Assembly: GCA_902493145.1 (NCBI GenBank)
Contig: CABUOA010000066.1
Location: forward strand, 1 to 6,095
Length of the DNA: 6,095 nucleotides
From: an uncultured Collinsella sp.
GTDB taxonomy: Bacteria; Actinomycetota; Coriobacteriia; Coriobacteriales; Coriobacteriaceae
Direction of reading: 5' to 3'
A program made the translations under genes and the position numbers. Position 1 is the first letter of the stretch. Each line of letters opens with the position of its first letter. The notes under the pieces are model-generated. The model was not told the DNA's origin and searched no databases. It saw only the letters and a list, made by a program, of their open reading frames with translations. Of the stretch, positions 5,111 through 6,095 are shown in pieces.

Positions 5111-5133
5111 ATTCATCCATAGAGGAGGCACCC

Positions 5134-6095
5134 TTGAAGGCGGACACTCAAACCATCGACATCCTGTTGTTGGGCAGCGGCGGCCGCGAGCATGCTCTGG
5201 CAGCAGAGCTCGCAGCATCACCGCGCGCCGGCAAGCTCTACATCGCGCCGGGCAACGGCGGCACCGCGAGCTGTGGCGAGAACGTTGTTCTCGACGACTG
5301 CGATCCTGCGGCCGTGGCGGCGTTTGCACAGAGCCACGGATGCGGACTCGTGGTAATTGGCCCCGAGGCTCCGCTCGTGGCGGGCGTGGCCGACGCCGTG
5401 CGCGCGGCGGGTATTCCCTGCTTTGGCCCGGGTGCCGAGGGCGCCCAGATGGAGGGTTCCAAGCTGTTCTCCAAGCAGCTCATGGAGCGTGCGGGCATTC
5501 CGACGGCAGCCTATGGTTCGTTTACCGACGAGGCTTCGGCTCTCGCCTACGTGCGCGAGCAGGGCGCTCCGCTGGTCGTGAAGGCCGACGGCCTTGCCGC
5601 GGGCAAGGGCGTTATCGTGGCGACCGAACTTGAGCAGGCCGAGGAGGCCGTGCGCGAGTGCTTTGGCGGCACCTTTGGCGATGCCGGCAACACCGTGGTT
5701 ATCGAGGAGATGCTCGTTGGCCCCGAGTGCTCACTGCTCGCCTTTACCGACGGCAAGACCGTGCGCCCCATGGCCACCTCGCAGGACCACAAGCGCGCGC
5801 TCGAGGGCGACAAGGGCCCCAACACCGGCGGCATGGGCGTCTACAGCCCGGTGCCCATCGTGACCGACGAGGAGCACGCCACCATGGTGGCGGTCATGGA
5901 ACAGACCGTGGCCGAGCTTGCTGCCGAGGGCATCGACTACCGCGGCTGCCTGTACGGTGGCTTTATGCTCACCCCCGCCGGCCCCAAGGTGCTGGAGTTC
6001 AATGCCCGCTTTGGCGACCCCGAGACGCAGGTCGTGCTGCCGCGCCTCAAGAACGACCTGGTCGAGGTTATGCTCGCCTGCGCCAACTGCGAGCT
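5134..6095 (+). CDS. purD: Phosphoribosylamine-glycine ligase, partial (3' end outside window)
   Basis: PurD (GAR synthetase) uses ATP to join glycine to 5-phosphoribosylamine, the second step of de novo IMP synthesis. 320 codons are visible of a usual 420-430, so about 100 residues lie beyond the window. Visible motifs are GSGGREH (14-20) and IGPEAPL (75-81) of the N-terminal domain, then the ATP-grasp fold with KADGLAAGKGV (150-160), GPNTGGMG (228-235) and the metal/ATP-binding EFNARFGDPETQV (288-300), which contains the GARS signature. The start is TTG 5134: AGGAGG at 5123-5128 lies five bases before it, the sequence MKADTQTIDILLLGSGG fits the family, and no ATG or GTG lies before the first motif. 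It may be co-transcribed with purA or separately regulated through the structured gap. Confidence 0.97.
   Translation, partial: MKADTQTIDILLLGSGGREHALAAELAASPRAGKLYIAPGNGGTASCGENVVLDDCDPAAVAAFAQSHGCGLVVIGPEAPLVAGVADAVRAAGIPCFGPGAEGAQMEGSKLFSKQLMERAGIPTAAYGSFTDEASALAYVREQGAPLVVKADGLAAGKGVIVATELEQAEEAVRECFGGTFGDAGNTVVIEEMLVGPECSLLAFTDGKTVRPMATSQDHKRALEGDKGPNTGGMGVYSPVPIVTDEEHATMVAVMEQTVAELAAEGIDYRGCLYGGFMLTPAGPKVLEFNARFGDPETQVVLPRLKNDLVEVMLACANCE

Noticed and set aside
5016..5133. Known purine, PRPP or ZTP riboswitch before purD
   Set aside because: The conserved core sequences I remember for these classes are not visible; only unassigned stems remain.

Overview
The window holds a conserved bacterial housekeeping block with every gene on the + strand: rpsF - ssb - rpsR - rplI - (terminator) - dnaB - purA - purD, the last cut by the window edge. 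High GC in the genes, strongly C/G-ending codons, AGGAGG-type ribosome sites, an actinobacterial-style SSB, and a zinc-type S18 suggest a high-GC Gram-positive. The style of the proteins and the dnaB-purA-purD continuation make a Coriobacteriia member (Collinsella-like) my best guess. That placement is recognition from the reading, not a database result.

Positions 1-328 are a non-coding upstream region with a cluster of DnaA-box-like 9-mers (one exact TTGTCCACA), small dyads, a possible promoter and an 8-bp hairpin just before the rpsF ribosome site. Positions 329-2017 are the four-gene operon for ribosomal protein S6, single-stranded DNA-binding protein, S18 and L9, closed by a strong intrinsic terminator at 2050-2086. 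Positions 2087-2243 are a short spacer with a bulged hairpin and a possible extended -10 element, followed by replicative helicase dnaB (2244-3635). A promoter-like sequence overlapping the dnaB stop codon probably drives purA (3729-5015). The purA-purD gap (5016-5133) is dense in inverted repeats, some mutually exclusive, and precedes purD, which starts at TTG 5134 and runs off the end.

Functionally the block joins translation (S6 and S18 are direct partners on the 30S platform; L9 is a 50S protein), replication (SSB and DnaB at the fork) and purine nucleotide synthesis (PurD is step 2 of IMP synthesis; PurA takes IMP toward AMP).

I see no mobile element, CRISPR array, tRNA, rRNA, or undescribed protein system. 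The features worth a second look are all in the gaps: the DnaA-box-like cluster before rpsF, leader hairpins before rpsF, rpsR, dnaB and purA, and the competing pairings before purD.
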